64,000 nt of DNA, from NCBI GenBank assembly GCA_946811185.2, contig OX328106.1, forward strand, positions 11,202,777-11,266,776, read 5' to 3'. Numbering within the stretch: the first letter of the stretch is position 1; each line of letters opens with the position of its first letter. Under the pieces are notes generated by a model. That model saw only the letters and a list, made by a program, of their open reading frames with translations. It did not search any database and had not been told where the DNA came from. The DNA comes from Hippopus hippopus (Eukaryota; Mollusca; Bivalvia; Cardiida; Cardiidae). Shown here piece after piece: positions 45,220-56,015 of the stretch. The translations under genes and the position numbers were made by a program.

Positions 45220-46865
45220 TGACATATTTCTGCCGCGAGATACGAGATAGCTATCATGATAATTTTACAAAACTATCGCGATAAATTAAAGTTTTCTGGA
45301 AATTTTATCGAGATAGTGAGAAGTTTCCTGAAAAAAAATATCACGATAAACTTAATATTTTAACGCAAAATTTCTCAATCATGCACGAAGCTGACATGCA
45401 AGATAAAATTATCGTAATAGTTCTACCTGTTTCTCGATATCTATAAATAGAAAATTTATCATTTGGATGAACTCGGTAGTTTTTGCCTTCACAAGATTGC
45501 AGTAAGTAAAAGTTCGAATAATTAATAATTGGTAAATTTTGACAAGACTCGAAATGAACAGAAACCTGTAAAATCACAAAGACAACTCGAAATGCCTCCT
45601 ACGAACACTTTAAAACAATTCAGGGAAAAGGAGAATTCATAAGGTTGTAGACGAAGATGTTCCGAAACCGTATCTAATTATAGATACCGTGAATGTCAAT
45701 TGTGGGCACTAAAGCAAAAACAATCATGATAACAGGTAGAACTAGAGCTGTCACTGAATGTGACTTAATACCCCCGCCAGCGCTTTGACAGAAACAGGCA
45801 ATTATTTGTACACAGACGGACACACGGACGAACAAACGGACGGACAAACAGACAAACCGGCTGATTCCAGTATACCCCTGAAAACATTCGTTTTGCGGGG
45901 GTATAATAATAAATTTAAATGGTGAATTTACACAAATCTCTGTATAAAACAGTAAGTGGAAGCTAAAATCTCTTTTTAACAAGAAATTTCATGAAAGGGC
46001 CATAACTCAGTGAAAAATCAATGAACCATAACCAACATTTCATATGCACATCTCTGCTTGATACTGAGTCTACCTGTGAAGTTTGAATAAAATTCGTCCA
46101 ATAGTTTATGAGAAATAGAGCGGACAAAAAGCTACAGACCGACCGACGGACGGACAGCTGTGTTAAAAGTATTCTATCAAAAGTATAATTTATTTTCATC
46201 AATTCAGCAAGGGCACCTTCATAAAGAGAACGACAAAAAAGGGCTTAGCTCTTGGAAATTTTATTTAATTAACTAAGAACAATTTATGATATGCACATCT
46301 TTGCTGAGTGCAAAGTCTATCCATGAAGTTTGAAAGAAATTTGTCCAGAATCATCAAAGGGCCATAACTCCATGAAACCTGAATAAACCATAACCAAAAT
46401 AGGATATGCATATCTCTGCTTGATACTGAGTCTATTTGTGTAGATTGAACCAAATCTGTCCAATAGTTGATGAGAAAAAGAGCGGACAAGAAATTTCATG
46501 AAAGGGCCATAACTCAGTGAAAAATCAATGAACCATAACCAACATTTCATATGCACATCTCTGCTTGATACTGAGTTTACCTGTGAAGTTTGAATAAAAT
46601 TCGTCCAGTAATTTATGAGAAATAGAGCGGACAAAAAGCTACAGACCGACCGACGGACGGACAGACGGACGGACGGACCGACCGACAAGCTGACTCCTAT
46701 ATACCCCCCAAACAGAGTTTTGGGGGGTATAATTATCGCGATATTTTTATCGCGAAAATTTTTATTATCTAGATAATATTTCCAGGAAACTTGTTTTATC
46801 ACGATAGTTTTCTAAAATTATCATGATAGCTATCTCGTATCTCGCGGCAGAAATATGCCACCATA
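45220..46865. mobile_element. Family I foldback element with a long insert
   Basis: TGGTGACATATTTCTGCCGCGAGATACGAGATAGCTATCATGATAA-type arms stand at 45220-45330 and, inverted, at 46740-46860. Between them lie two blocks of (GACG)n-bearing repeat (45750-45910 and 45980-46735). Another family I copy without the insert is at 53952-54158. Confidence 0.75.
45980..46735 (-). repeat. Tandem units with (GACG)n tails
   Basis: The unit AAGAAATTTCATGAAAGGGC..CTGCTTGATACTGAGTCTAC..GAGCGGACAAAAAGCTACAG..(GACGGACG)n occurs at 45980-46155 and again at 46490-46690, with a worn third unit between. It ends in GGGGGTATAA. The long frames here only translate it. Confidence 0.75.
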
Positions 46866-47830
46866 TTATTTAGATAATGCCTTTTCTACGTTACGGGCAT
46901 TGTATCTAGCCTAAGCCCTCGTTTCCAACCACGCGTTTTTACCCGCGCGGGTGATGCGGATTTTCTCCGCGCGTAGAGCGAAAATAAACGGGCAAGTTAA
47001 ATTTCACTGTCTCATTTCCAACCATGCGTTTTCACCGCGCAGCAAAAAATCCGTGCCGAAAAAAGAAAACCAACATGTTGGTTTTTTACCGCACGGTAAA
47101 ATATCCGCATACCCATATTTATCATACAACTACACAAATAATTGACCTGATAAAGGCCTGCAGATAACATACAATGATATCAGGTCATTTATTTTTAGAA
47201 CAATGTTATCATGTCATTTATTTTTAGACAAGGAATTCCCCAGTTTTGCCGGAACTACTTTCGACCCAAAATATGAAAGGTCAACAATAGTAAATGTAAA
47301 CAATCCTGACAAAAAGAAAACTGACCTTTTTTTTATACTTTATTCTAGAAAACAAAACATATGCTATAAAAAAATGAATCTTTAACAAATAAACATTAAC
47401 AAACAAAACATATGCTTTAAAAAAAAAATGAATCTTTAACAAATAAAGATTAACATAATAAACATAATTTTTGAAGCAGTATTTTACATCCCAAGCAGAT
47501 GATTTTTCTTGTAAAAGATAAACACAATGGCTTACTTTGACACCAGCGATTTCACCATTTCTGTGGGTGATTTATTCAATATTGATGAAAATACAGCTGG
47601 GTATGCTGACTTTGACCATGACCCTTCAATTTTTATATGAAAAAATGGAAATAACTGATGAAAAATTAAATTTTGAAAAAAAAAAAAACCACAGAGGCAC
47701 AAATTTCTGTGACGTCCCCTCATTCAGATCCATCCAGTTCCCTTTCTGAAGCAGTTGCACATGCTACAACTCTGCCAAACCGCCAGGATGTTGAAAATGC
47801 CACGATGTTGATGTGGGAAAGGTAATCACC

Positions 47831-47991
47831 CTAAAGAAGCTGATGCCATTTCAGAAGAGGATATCTCAACCTTATATCGTAAAAATTTGCTTGGTTCAGC
47901 AACTCCAGATGCTGTGATTAACACTTTATGGCTGAACAATTGTCTACACTTTGGGATGAGAGGAGTTTCTGAACAGTATGAGTTACAGTAA
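47831..47991 (+). pseudogene. Degenerate tyrosine-recombinase-like (DUF3504/KIAA1958) fragment, 5' part
   Basis: Translated from about 47833 to the TAA at 47989, it contains LYRKNLLGSATPDAVINTLW and then NNCLHFGMRGVSEQYELQ. The ..TLWxNNxLHFGMRG.. signature is that of DUF3504 proteins (KIAA1958, QRICH1, ZMYM2 tails), which derive from Crypton-type tyrosine recombinases. The frame stops where the family usually continues. Confidence 0.75.
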
Positions 47992-48517
47992 GCTGCCATT
48001 CAGTCCTTTATCCACCAAGTTACAAGCCTATATTACCATGCAGTTATGGAAGTTGATAGTTCTTCTTTTTTTTTTAAACAGCTTTTCCACATGACAGTAG
48101 GCAAATGCATCTGAGTCCATTTCTGTAAAGTGTCAGTCTGGTATAAATCTGATGTAACCAATGCTAAAAAAGGAAACAATGAAAAACACTCAGATAATCA
48201 GAAATATTCAGCTTTAGGTACATCATAGAAAATGGAATCTGTACTTCCACATTAATGTTACTTTTATCCTGCTGAATTAAAATGCTTGACAATTACACAG
48301 ATTTCAATAGATTAAATGGCATGGTCGCAAAAGGCAGGACATGGGTTAAAACCGGTAGTATTAATAATTTATAGAATAATAAATGTATGATGGACTACAA
48401 CTATTTGGAAGGGTAATAGAGAAGCTTTCATAACTTTATTAAACTCAAAAATCATCAACAGATCTGTTGTTACTCAATACACCATACTTGAATGGGCAGA
48501 AAAGTTCATCCTTTATT

Positions 48518-48692
48518 AACTCTTTACCACAAAATCCCGACTTTTAACGACCCTGAGAAAGACGCTTTTAAAAATCCATTGCGGAAAAAGGAGAAAATGC
48601 TGGTAACCAGCATTTTCTCCATTTTCCACAATGTTTTCTACCCTTCCCAAAGCAAATTTCAATTTTTCAGTCACATTCATTTAGTCATCTAA
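48518..48692. mobile_element. HpC MITE inside the dead recombinase gene
   Basis: TAACTCTTTACCACAAAATC head, AGAAAATGCTGGTAACCAGC centre, worn tail. It splits the recombinase remnant. Confidence 0.8.
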
Positions 48693-48752
48693 AAGAAAGA
48701 CAAAAACTAGAACTAGGGAACAAGTGACAAATATTCGAAAGATCAAACCAAG

Positions 48753-49065
48753 AACATTTGAAAGCACAGCAAGAAACTCAATAGATATTTATAAACTTTA
48801 TGTTCCCAAAAGACCGGCAAATTTTTCTAAACCAGATTCACCCCTTTATCTAGCCCCATGAACTATTCCTGTACAAAATGCATCTGACTAGTGGTTTATG
48901 TGGCAGTGGATTGGTTTCAGCAAACTGTCAACGTTGATGAAAACAATGTGCGAAAAGGCTGGCATTACTGGCAAAAGACTGACCAATTACACTGCTCGTA
49001 AACACCTGGTGCAGAAGCTGAGAGATTGTAACGTGATTCCTACAGATATAATGTTCAGTCTGTGA
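48753..49065 (+). pseudogene. Degenerate tyrosine-recombinase-like (DUF3504) fragment, 3' part
   Basis: Pieces in order, with stops and shifts: SIDIYKLYVPKRPANFSKPD, SPLYLAP, then from 48910 IGFSKLSTLMKTMCEKAGIT and NYTARKHLVQKLRDCNVIP. The last block corresponds to the ..AGI.G...TNHSARKT.. segment of the family, which carries a catalytic Arg; Arg is kept, while the preceding His-Ser is Tyr-Thr. The stop at 49063 lies before the final catalytic region. The tail at 49200-49430 (TLIFYGAVLNIGTLNVFSAQ) may be its worn C-terminus. Confidence 0.75.
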
Positions 49066-49831
49066 TAAATTTTTCCTCAATCTAAACAGAAAATCAAAAG
49101 AAATGCTCCAAAAACAAGAAAAACATCACAATCTTGTCTATTCAAGGGAGAATCTAATAAAAAAATGATAATGTACTTACGGCATCAATTTGACGAACAA
49201 TGAATTAGTCCAGAATCATCCAGAACAGGAGCAGCCTACTGCAAACCTCGTGGGCTCAGTCCCAGCTCCAGCCCTTACCCCTCCCATTCTCTTCCGTACA
49301 ATATTCCTCACATAAACATGAGTACAACTTACAACAACCACAATACTCTCATATTCTATGGTGCTGTGTTGAATATTGGCACTTTGAACGTATTTTCAGC
49401 ACAAAATCTAGTTGACAGACAATAATCGGTACCACACAAAAATAAACTCTGCAACACATCCAACGTTTCGTGTCGGTCATAATTCATATCGATTCAACAC
49501 GAGAACACGTTGAAGCGACGGCAAAACTGAACAACGAGATCTCCTATAAACTTTTTAATTAAATTAGTATTTCAAATTGTAAATCTGTTGGTTTCTCTAT
49601 AGACATGGGGTAGAATGAAATAGGAAAAAATATAGTTGAAAGTCGAACTTCTTTGTGTTCTCAGATGTTTGTGTACTTTATTGTACTACTACGCATACAC
49701 ACCGGGATTGCCCCCTAGTAAAATATTGTGTTGGGTGTGTATGCACCGGGCCATTCTAACATACCTTTTATTTTATCATGATTATTTGCAAATTAAATTT
49801 GACCGTGTTGCATGATAAATAGAATAATATG

Positions 49832-49964
49832 CTAGTGTCTTACGATATCAAGTTTATCTGGCTCGGCTTGGAGAATTTATCATGACTCGGCAAAGCCTCG
49901 TCATGATAAATTCTCCCAACCTCACCAGATAAACTTGATATCGTAAGACACTAGCATATTATTC
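49832..49964. repeat. Near-perfect 133-bp palindrome
   Basis: CTAGTGTCTTACGATATCAAGTTTATCTGG..GAATTTATCATGA pairs with TCATGATAAATTC..CCAGATAAACTTGATATCGTAAGACACTAG over a short GC-richer loop. It lies immediately upstream of a TATA-like box and the open frame at 49977. Confidence 0.9.
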
Positions 49965-49976
49965 TCTATATAAAAC

Positions 49977-50243
49977 ATGACGTCAGCAATGCTGACGTAT
50001 TTAATGACGTTTGTTTGTTTACATGCCGTTAATAACATGGCTACCAAAGGTAGAATGCCAGCGTTTTCCATTCAACAAATGGAAAAACACCGAGGTCTCT
50101 ATGACCAAATCTTGAAACAACATAAGGATCAATTATGCTTCCTCCTTGGATTTCTTCTAACTGTCCTCTTTATAAATTCTATCGTTAACTTATTATGCCT
50201 TTTCGTCTTTGGAGAAGACTCAACAGACAGATGGCAGCCATGA
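49977..50243 (+). CDS. Small open frame inside the transposon (88 codons)
   Basis: A TATATAAAA box at about 49967-49974 stands directly before the ATG, so a second ATG at 50037 (MATKGRMPAF..) is a likelier start. The product has a hydrophobic segment (CFLLGFLLTVLFINSIVNLL) that could span a membrane. I recognise no family. Being AT-rich and short, it may be fortuitous. Confidence 0.3.
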   Translation: MTSAMLTYLMTFVCLHAVNNMATKGRMPAFSIQQMEKHRGLYDQILKQHKDQLCFLLGFLLTVLFINSIVNLLCLFVFGEDSTDRWQP

Positions 50244-50654
50244 TGAATAGGCAAAATTGAGAGATTACCGCGCAGAATGTTGCTGCGGAAATCTATATTA
50301 AAACGCAGGGTTGGAAATGGTCTACCGCGCGGGTCTTACCGTGCGATAATTATCTGCGAGGGTAAAAACGCGTGGTTGGAAACGAGGGCTTATGATATCG
50401 CACTTTCTCACGAGACTCGTCCAAGAGTGCTAAAAGAGAGATAACTCTATCGGATAAGCTATAATAAGTATTGATTGATAAGTTTTGCATTTTTCCGAGA
50501 ATCGATGAAAGTCATTGGTTTTATTCTAATTTCATTTTACCACCGAAGAATGTTTTCGACTGTTTATGCAGGATGGTCTTCCGTTGTCCCTCCTTTTTTC
50601 CAGCCCACTAGTCGCATACAAGTAATAGAGAAGTGTACTTAGGCAAAGCACAAA

Positions 50655-50957
50655 GGTGCCGAGCCCCGGTAGCGCAGTCGGTAGAGCACATGAACAAGGT
50701 CGCTGGTTCGATCCCCGGCTGGGCCAATTTCTTTCCGAGGATTGATGATAGTCATTGCGGCAGGATTCATTCTTCTCCCACCACTGATCATTGTTTCGAC
50801 GATGGTAATGTGTGAAAGCAGCCAGCGGCTTAGAAAGAATACCGTGCGGAGCACTGGTAAAAGAATTTCCAGGAGAGCATGGATAGGTACACTGGCCGCC
50901 GCGATTTAACTGAAATAATGTTGCAAACGGCGTTAAACACCATACAATCAATCAAAG
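50655..50957 (+). mobile_element. tRNA-derived SINE, about 300 bp, well preserved
   Basis: A box CGGTAGCGCAGTCGGTAGAG and B box TGGTTCGATCCCCGG give an intact-looking pol III promoter. The body contains TTTCGACGATGGTAATGTG and the 3' end is AATGTTGCAAACGGCGTTAA..CAATCAATCAAAG. It inserted in ShK intron 4 in the sense direction. Confidence 0.85.
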
Positions 50958-51469
50958 CAAAGCACAAAAGAGCTCCGGTCTGTATTGGACAAACCCAAAC
51001 AAGAAATGCATATGTTAACTGTCCCTTTATTATGACTATATAGTCTTTGGACACCTGTGCACAAACATTGTGTGGGAGAGTTTTAAGGCGATAGTCCGTT
51101 TAATAACGTGTATAATGCAAACGCTATGACTGTGGTATTTGTTTACCAACATTAAAAACATAAGAACAGACCATAAGTTGTGAATATAGTTGTTATTATA
51201 CACAACCAGCAGTGTATCTGCTGCCCTGTACAGCGGTCAGGTTGTAGGACTGTCGACGAGTTATTTAAGTTTTATTTATCGACCCAGGAGAATGGTAAAG
51301 TTATCGCGTTCAGTTTATACCTGCTAGTAAAGCGTAATGCATCAAAACATGTGGCAAAGCGAGGAATTGTTTGTTTGCAGACGAAAGAAACCGTCTGCAG
51401 GTCTGATTCTGCAGTTTGCTCATTGATGTACACTGTCCAGTGCTTTGTTAAATATATAGGACATGGCAT

Positions 51470-51640
51470 GAGTTGGTGTTTGAGATAAAATTTTATTAAA
51501 CGAGTCTAAAAAATGTTATCAAGCGAGCCTATGGCGAGCTAAAGAACATTTTTTGTGGACGAGTTTAATAACATTTTGCCTCAAAAGCCAACGAATGTCA
51601 AATTCTTTTTATCACATAACTGTATCTCAAGAATTATATT
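51470..51640. repeat. Family G foldback, copy 3
   Basis: GGTGTTTGAGATAAAATTTTATTAAACGAG pairs with GAGTTTAATAACATTTTGCC. Flank TGTCAAATTCTTTTTATCAC as in the other copies. Confidence 0.75.
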
Positions 51641-51984
51641 TCATGACGTGTTAAAACATGGGCCTACACTTGCATGTGTATTGAAATTTACATGAAGTCC
51701 TTTACTTTGACAGGTTTGTACATCACAGACTAAAAATAGTTTTAAAGAAACTTGCATAATAACGGTTATGTTTTACATCCAAAGATACCAAAATATGCAG
51801 CTTTGTCACGATCATCAGTTTTGACCGTCAATTTCACACAGGAATCTTGGCCGGCAGTCTATTAGAAACAAAGCGTATAATTACAGCGCGTTGTCCAAAT
51901 ATGGCATTATTTTCTTGTCTCACACGTTTTTAACTCTTTCAGCACCAAATAAATAAACTCGACCTCTTTCGACGGCTCTAAATA

Positions 51985-52140
51985 CAATCCACTGACACTT
52001 ACAAAGATTTTGATTGTATAGACTTGACTACACAAGCGGACGGTATAGATCGAAGATCAGACTGCACGTTCTGTGCAGTCTGATCTTGATCTATGCCATC
52101 CGCAAAAGTCCCTGTTTTCGCCTATGGTGCAGAAAGGGTT
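51985..52140 (-). mobile_element. HpD hairpin element
   Basis: CGGACGGTATAGATCGAAGA..TCTTGATCTATGCCATCCG around a perfect stem. A worn half copy follows at 52550-52625. Confidence 0.8.
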
Positions 52141-52276
52141 AGGACAAGGTAATTTGTAATGACTGTCTTACATTGAAAACAAGGGGACTTATGTGATAAA
52201 AGTAGAAGGGGTTATGTGATAAATTCTGAACAAGGCAGCCTCGACATTTCTATAAGTGGGTTTTTAGCAATGGGTT

Positions 52277-52507
52277 TAGTCATGCCCTGGCAAAAGAGGG
52301 TTTAATGCATCTTCGTGATGCATTACACCAAGCAAGTCATCACATGATTCATGATCCATAAAGTGTACATGTATTTTGTCTAGCAACCGACTGAGTCATG
52401 AGGTAGAATGCTCCTTGGACAAGCAGAAAAAGTAACAAAGAGTATCGATCTAGGTCGATACTTTTTGTAAATGCATCAAACCCCGTTTCATAGAGCAGCA
52501 TGGCACA
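52277..52507 (-). mobile_element. HpB MITE, core deleted
   Basis: GTCATGCCCTGGCAAAAGAG left end and AGCAGCATGGCAC right end; hairpin reduced to TCGATCTAGGTCGA. Confidence 0.75.
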
Positions 52508-52704
52508 TGTTCATGGGTGTAGGAGTCAACCCTTCCGGCGCCAAAACATTCACTTGTGCAGTCTGATCTTGATCAATACCGTCCACAAATAGCCCATGAT
52601 TCCGCCATTGCTTCGGAAAGGGTTATCTCTTTCAAGGCCATTAAAAAATTTCGACCTCTTTCAATGGCTGAAAACATAATCCACTGAAACATCAGAAAAA
52701 TAAT

Positions 52705-52885
52705 TTTTTAACACTGCTAAGCACAACTCAAAGACCTTTTGCGGACAGTGTAGATCAAGATCAGACTACACAGAACGTGCATAAGGAGATATTATTTCCC
52801 AAAAAATATATTTGAACTAGCAAGATTTGGGTTTTTACTATCGGTTTTAAAAGTTTCATATCACTTACTGAGCCAGGATATGGGT
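52705..52885 (+). mobile_element. HpD element, second hairpin arm deleted
   Basis: ACTGCTAAGCACAACTCAAA head, first arm to AACGTGC, then directly ATAAGGAGATATTATTTCCC and the family tail. Confidence 0.7.
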
Positions 52886-52943
52886 TAGGCTTGAATAAAG
52901 AAGCGAACGGTACGATCGTATACTACAAGATCCTTGATCTATA

Positions 52944-53206
52944 TGGCTTGCAACACGCGAAAAGAGGCATTCGGACATTTGCGTAAAGTGTCGTCTCGAA
53001 TCAGCCTGCGCAGTCCGCGCAGGCTAATCCGAGACGGCACTTTACGTCTACATTAGATTTTGTTTTTCAGTAGACTTGCGCAAAACAGAAAATTACATAA
53101 AAACGGAAAGTGTCGTTTCGGATTAGCCAGCGCAGACTGCGCAGGCTGATCCAAGACGACACTTTACGCAAATGTCCGAATGCCCCTTTTCGCATGTTGC
53201 AAGCCA
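52944..53206 (+). mobile_element. HpA double-hairpin MITE
   Basis: 263 bp, TGGCTTGCAACACGC to GCATGTTGCAAGCCA; it ends 144 bp before exon 5. Confidence 0.9.
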
Positions 53207-53350
53207 ATGATTATGATGTCCGCTAAAGACACTGTCTTCCCATCTGGCGCTGAACGGGGCAGGAGAATTTTTTTTTCTGAAAAAAAAAAAAAGTTACAAA
53301 AAAAAAGTAATGAAAAGACACTGTTTTGCATCTAATTTTTTTTTTTCCAG

Positions 53351-53458
53351 ATTGTAAGGACAAGGTTGATTGTCGTGCCTATGGAAGCAATGCCTGTTCA
53401 GATACATTTAAAGGATGGTCCAAGGATAATTGCCCGAACTATTGTGGATATTGTATCG
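53351..53458 (+). CDS. Secreted four-ShK-domain protein, exon 5 (ShK domain 3)
   Basis: 108 bp, phase 1 at both ends, T-rich tract plus CCAG acceptor, GTAAGT donor. Six cysteines C-x5-C-x7-C-x11-C-x3-C-x2-C, ending CPNYCGYC. The spacing is one residue shorter between the first two cysteines than in the other three domains. Confidence 0.9.
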
Positions 53459-53897
53459 GTAAGTGCGTTTTTGTTTTATTTCAAATGGTTACACATGAAC
53501 TAGCTTTATTATGACACTTTCTTTGCTTAAAGATAGAGCCTTACAACCAGGGAGAAAAGAAAACGCTGTGAAAATTTGATAGACTGTAGAACAGGTCAAA
53601 ATTTAGTCAACTGAGTAAAATAGATAAAGTAACGAAATAAATATACCGGAAAATTTCGATTTAAAGCCGGACACGTCACAGCATTGATTTTTTTGATCGA
53701 CCGACAAAAATGAAATGCACTATCTATCGATTGTAACCTATAGAACCTTGCAACTGTCAGGGGCAACATTTGGCATGAAGGTATAAGAATGATTATAGTT
53801 TGATAAAATAAAGATGCATTTGGTAAGAGACTGGCTAAAGACCGGTATACATGTATCTTTAATGTATGTATCCAACAATAGATCCTGCCAGGGCCCC

Positions 53898-54216
53898 GTT
53901 TTACTAAGGTAGTTACGAACAAAATTTGCGTAAGTTTTACGTAACTATAGTATGGTGGCATTAACTTGCTACGACATACGAGATAACTTTCATGATTATT
54001 TTAGAAAACTATTGTGATAAATCAGTTTCCTGGAAATTTTATCTTTTCATTTTATCTAGATAAAATTTCCAGGAAACTTTGATTTATCGCAATAGTTTTC
54101 GAAAATAATCATGATAGTTATCATGTATCTCTCGGCAGATTAATGCCACTATACTATAGTTACGTAAAACTTACGCAAATTTTATTCGTAACTACCTTAG
54201 TAAAACGGGCTGCAAA
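53898..54216. repeat. Foldback within a foldback
   Basis: Outer arms CGTTTTACTAAGGTAGTTACGAAC..CTATAGTA and their inverse ..TACTATAG..GTTCGTAACTACCTTAGTAAAACG-like (53898-53950 and 54162-54216). They enclose a family I copy (53952-54158), itself palindromic around TTTTATCTAGATAAAA. Confidence 0.85.
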
Positions 54217-54339
54217 AAGATTTATTCACCATAGCAGATTTTTGGATAAGACATTTACATGTATCTTGTCGTTTTAATCACAGTTCTTACGAACATGAAA
54301 GTTCGCAACGAATACATAGCTCAAGTACAAACCGTACTT

Positions 54340-54418
54340 GGGAGGATTCGAACCCATGCGGAAGAGATCCTCGTTTATTGAGGTTCAAAAGACCAACACC
54401 TTAACCACTGAGCTAAAG
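54340..54418 (-). other. tRNA-like sequence (pseudo-tRNA or SINE head)
   Basis: On the minus strand, TAGCTCAGTGGTTAAGG (A box) and GGGTTCGAATCCTCCC (B box) flank an anticodon-like arm GGTCTTTTGAACC. The T stem and acceptor stem do not close properly and the variable part is long, so a working tRNA is unlikely. Confidence 0.55.
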
Positions 54419-54603
54419 AGAATTCTCCCCAACGCAGTCGTTAGGTATTGATTTTCTACGAGACAAAGCTACGAAGCAAAGAAGGAGTGATCTCCCGTAA
54501 CACAGTAAAAGTCTGACCAAAGACAAGAATGGCGTGCATGATACAGCAACAACTGACTGGGCTGTCCTAAACTCGATTCTAATTTTTATTTTTAATACAT
54601 ACG

Positions 54604-54785
54604 CTGGGCCTGTATTCATCGACCGTTCTTAAGAACATTCTGATGCTATTTCTAAAGAGTTTTATAAGTTTGAAAGTAACGCAACTGCTGATTGGCTAAA
54701 CCAAATGGTTTAGCCAATCAGCAGTTGCGTAACTTTCTAAATCTAAAACTAAACTAAAAACTGCGAAGATTTACGCAAATTATTT
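54604..54785. mobile_element. HpE palindromic MITE
   Basis: GGGCCTGTATTCATCGACCG left end; perfect hairpin CAACTGCTGATTGGCTAAAC..GTTTAGCCAATCAGCAGTTG. Right end truncated. Confidence 0.8.
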
Positions 54786-55086
54786 GGGATTATACATATA
54801 TATACATACGATTTTTGCTTTACCCAAAGATATGAGCTGGCATGAGTAATGAAAATATTAACTCAAATCGTAAAGTTATGCACATAAGTTAGACGTTTTT
54901 TCAGACTTGATGCTTGCTTACCTAATCTGCGTACGCAGATTTTGTTCAAACGCTGTAAAGTGAAAGGCAGCCTGTAGTACCTGTGCAGATAAATTTTCAC
55001 TAACCATCAATTTTCTAGTGGCGTATAAGTTAAGTAGCGACGGCTGCCTCTAGCAGCCCTATAAATCTTCAGTCATTTATTTGTAG

Positions 55087-55215
55087 GACTACCTACCCCA
55101 CCACCGGCCTGTGTAGATCACATTCCGAATTGCCAGGCCTATGATGCGGACACATGCACCAACCCAAGTTATAAACTGTGGGCGGAAGACAACTGCAAGA
55201 AATTCTGCGGGCTCT
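55087..55215 (+). CDS. Secreted four-ShK-domain protein, exon 6 (ShK domain 4)
   Basis: 129 bp. After a TTTGTAG acceptor comes a Pro-rich linker (PTPPPA) and a ShK module with spacing C-x6-C-x7-C-x12-C-x3-C-x2-C. The last Cys codon is ambiguous. If the donor is T|GTACGT at 55216, Cys is split and restored by the GT opening exon 7, all in phase 1. If translation runs on unspliced, it ends at TGA three codons later (..CGLCT stop), still a complete domain. I prefer splicing because exon 7 and exon 8 then fit in frame. Confidence 0.85.
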
Positions 55216-55794
55216 GTACGTGATTATTTCAAGTAGCCAAGTACATTACAATGATACTTTAGTTACAGCAAGAAAATGTTATACAGTTTGATGGCTTTGT
55301 TTGTCATTCAGACGCCATTGCTTAGTTGCTTCATTGCTGATTAAAGGGAATAAACATTTTTGATTTTCAGCTTTGGTAGATAAGCTTGAATTTTGGCAAC
55401 GTTTGGTATTTTCTTTTCTATAAGAATGTCCTACAAAATATCAATGGTATAGATGCTAGATCAGGCTACTTTGTCTATGTAACTTTCAGATTGATCTATG
55501 CTACTTGTAGATATCAACGTTCTCGGGATAAAAAATAGGGTTTTTTTAAAATATATTTTGTCTTTTAAGTCAATGTAACATAATTCAAGTTTGCACCAGT
55601 TAGGTTTAAAACCTTAAGATTAAATAACAACACATGTTTTAGTGTAAAACATTTTAGCTTAAAACCCAATTGAAGCGTAGAATAGGTTACGTAGAATACT
55701 GCTAAACTCTTGATAGGGATAATAAGCTTTAAGACAAAAAAATTATTGTTAGATACAAAACATGAAGTTTTAATGCATGCAAGAGAATTCTTAA
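55216..55794. other. Intronic stretch without recognised features
   Basis: AT-rich; minus-strand frame of 106 codons at 55565-55885 overlaps HpC sequence and is not credible. Confidence 0.4.
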
Positions 55795-55978
55795 CGCATT
55801 CACAGACAACTTCGTGTTCTTCGATTCTGGTAAGAAGGTTTTTGGTAACATTGTGAGAAAAGGAGAAAATACTGGTAACCACCATTTCACCGTCTCACCA
55901 AATTGTTTTCTAAATGCAATCAGTGGGTTTTCTGCAAATGGATAAATTCTAATAAGTTGTCGTCTGGTAAAGAGTCAG
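55795..55978. repeat. HpC copy, worn
   Basis: AACATTGTGAGAAAAGGAGA, centre ACTGGTAACCACCATTT, and end GTCGTCTGGTAAAGAGTC. Confidence 0.7.
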
Positions 55979-56015
55979 TTCCTTTTGGATCAAGGACAAA
56001 CATTACACACAAATA

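Larger units (their letters stand above)
46914..50390. mobile_element. 3.48-kb TIR transposon with recombinase remnants
   Basis: Ends AGCCCTCGTTTCCAACCACGCGTTTTTACCC and its inverse (GGGTAAAAACGCGTGGTTGGAAACGAGGGCT), each flanked by TA (46912-46913, 50391-50392). Sub-terminal copies of TTCCAACCATGCGTTTTCACCGCG lie inside both ends. The interior holds a dead DUF3504-type recombinase, an HpC copy, a 133-bp palindrome and a small open frame. Inserted in ShK intron 4. Confidence 0.85.

Noticed and set aside
46317..46802. Minus-strand frame of 161 codons
   Set aside because: It is the translation of tandem repeat units with (GACG)n tails; the same peptide recurs because the DNA repeats.
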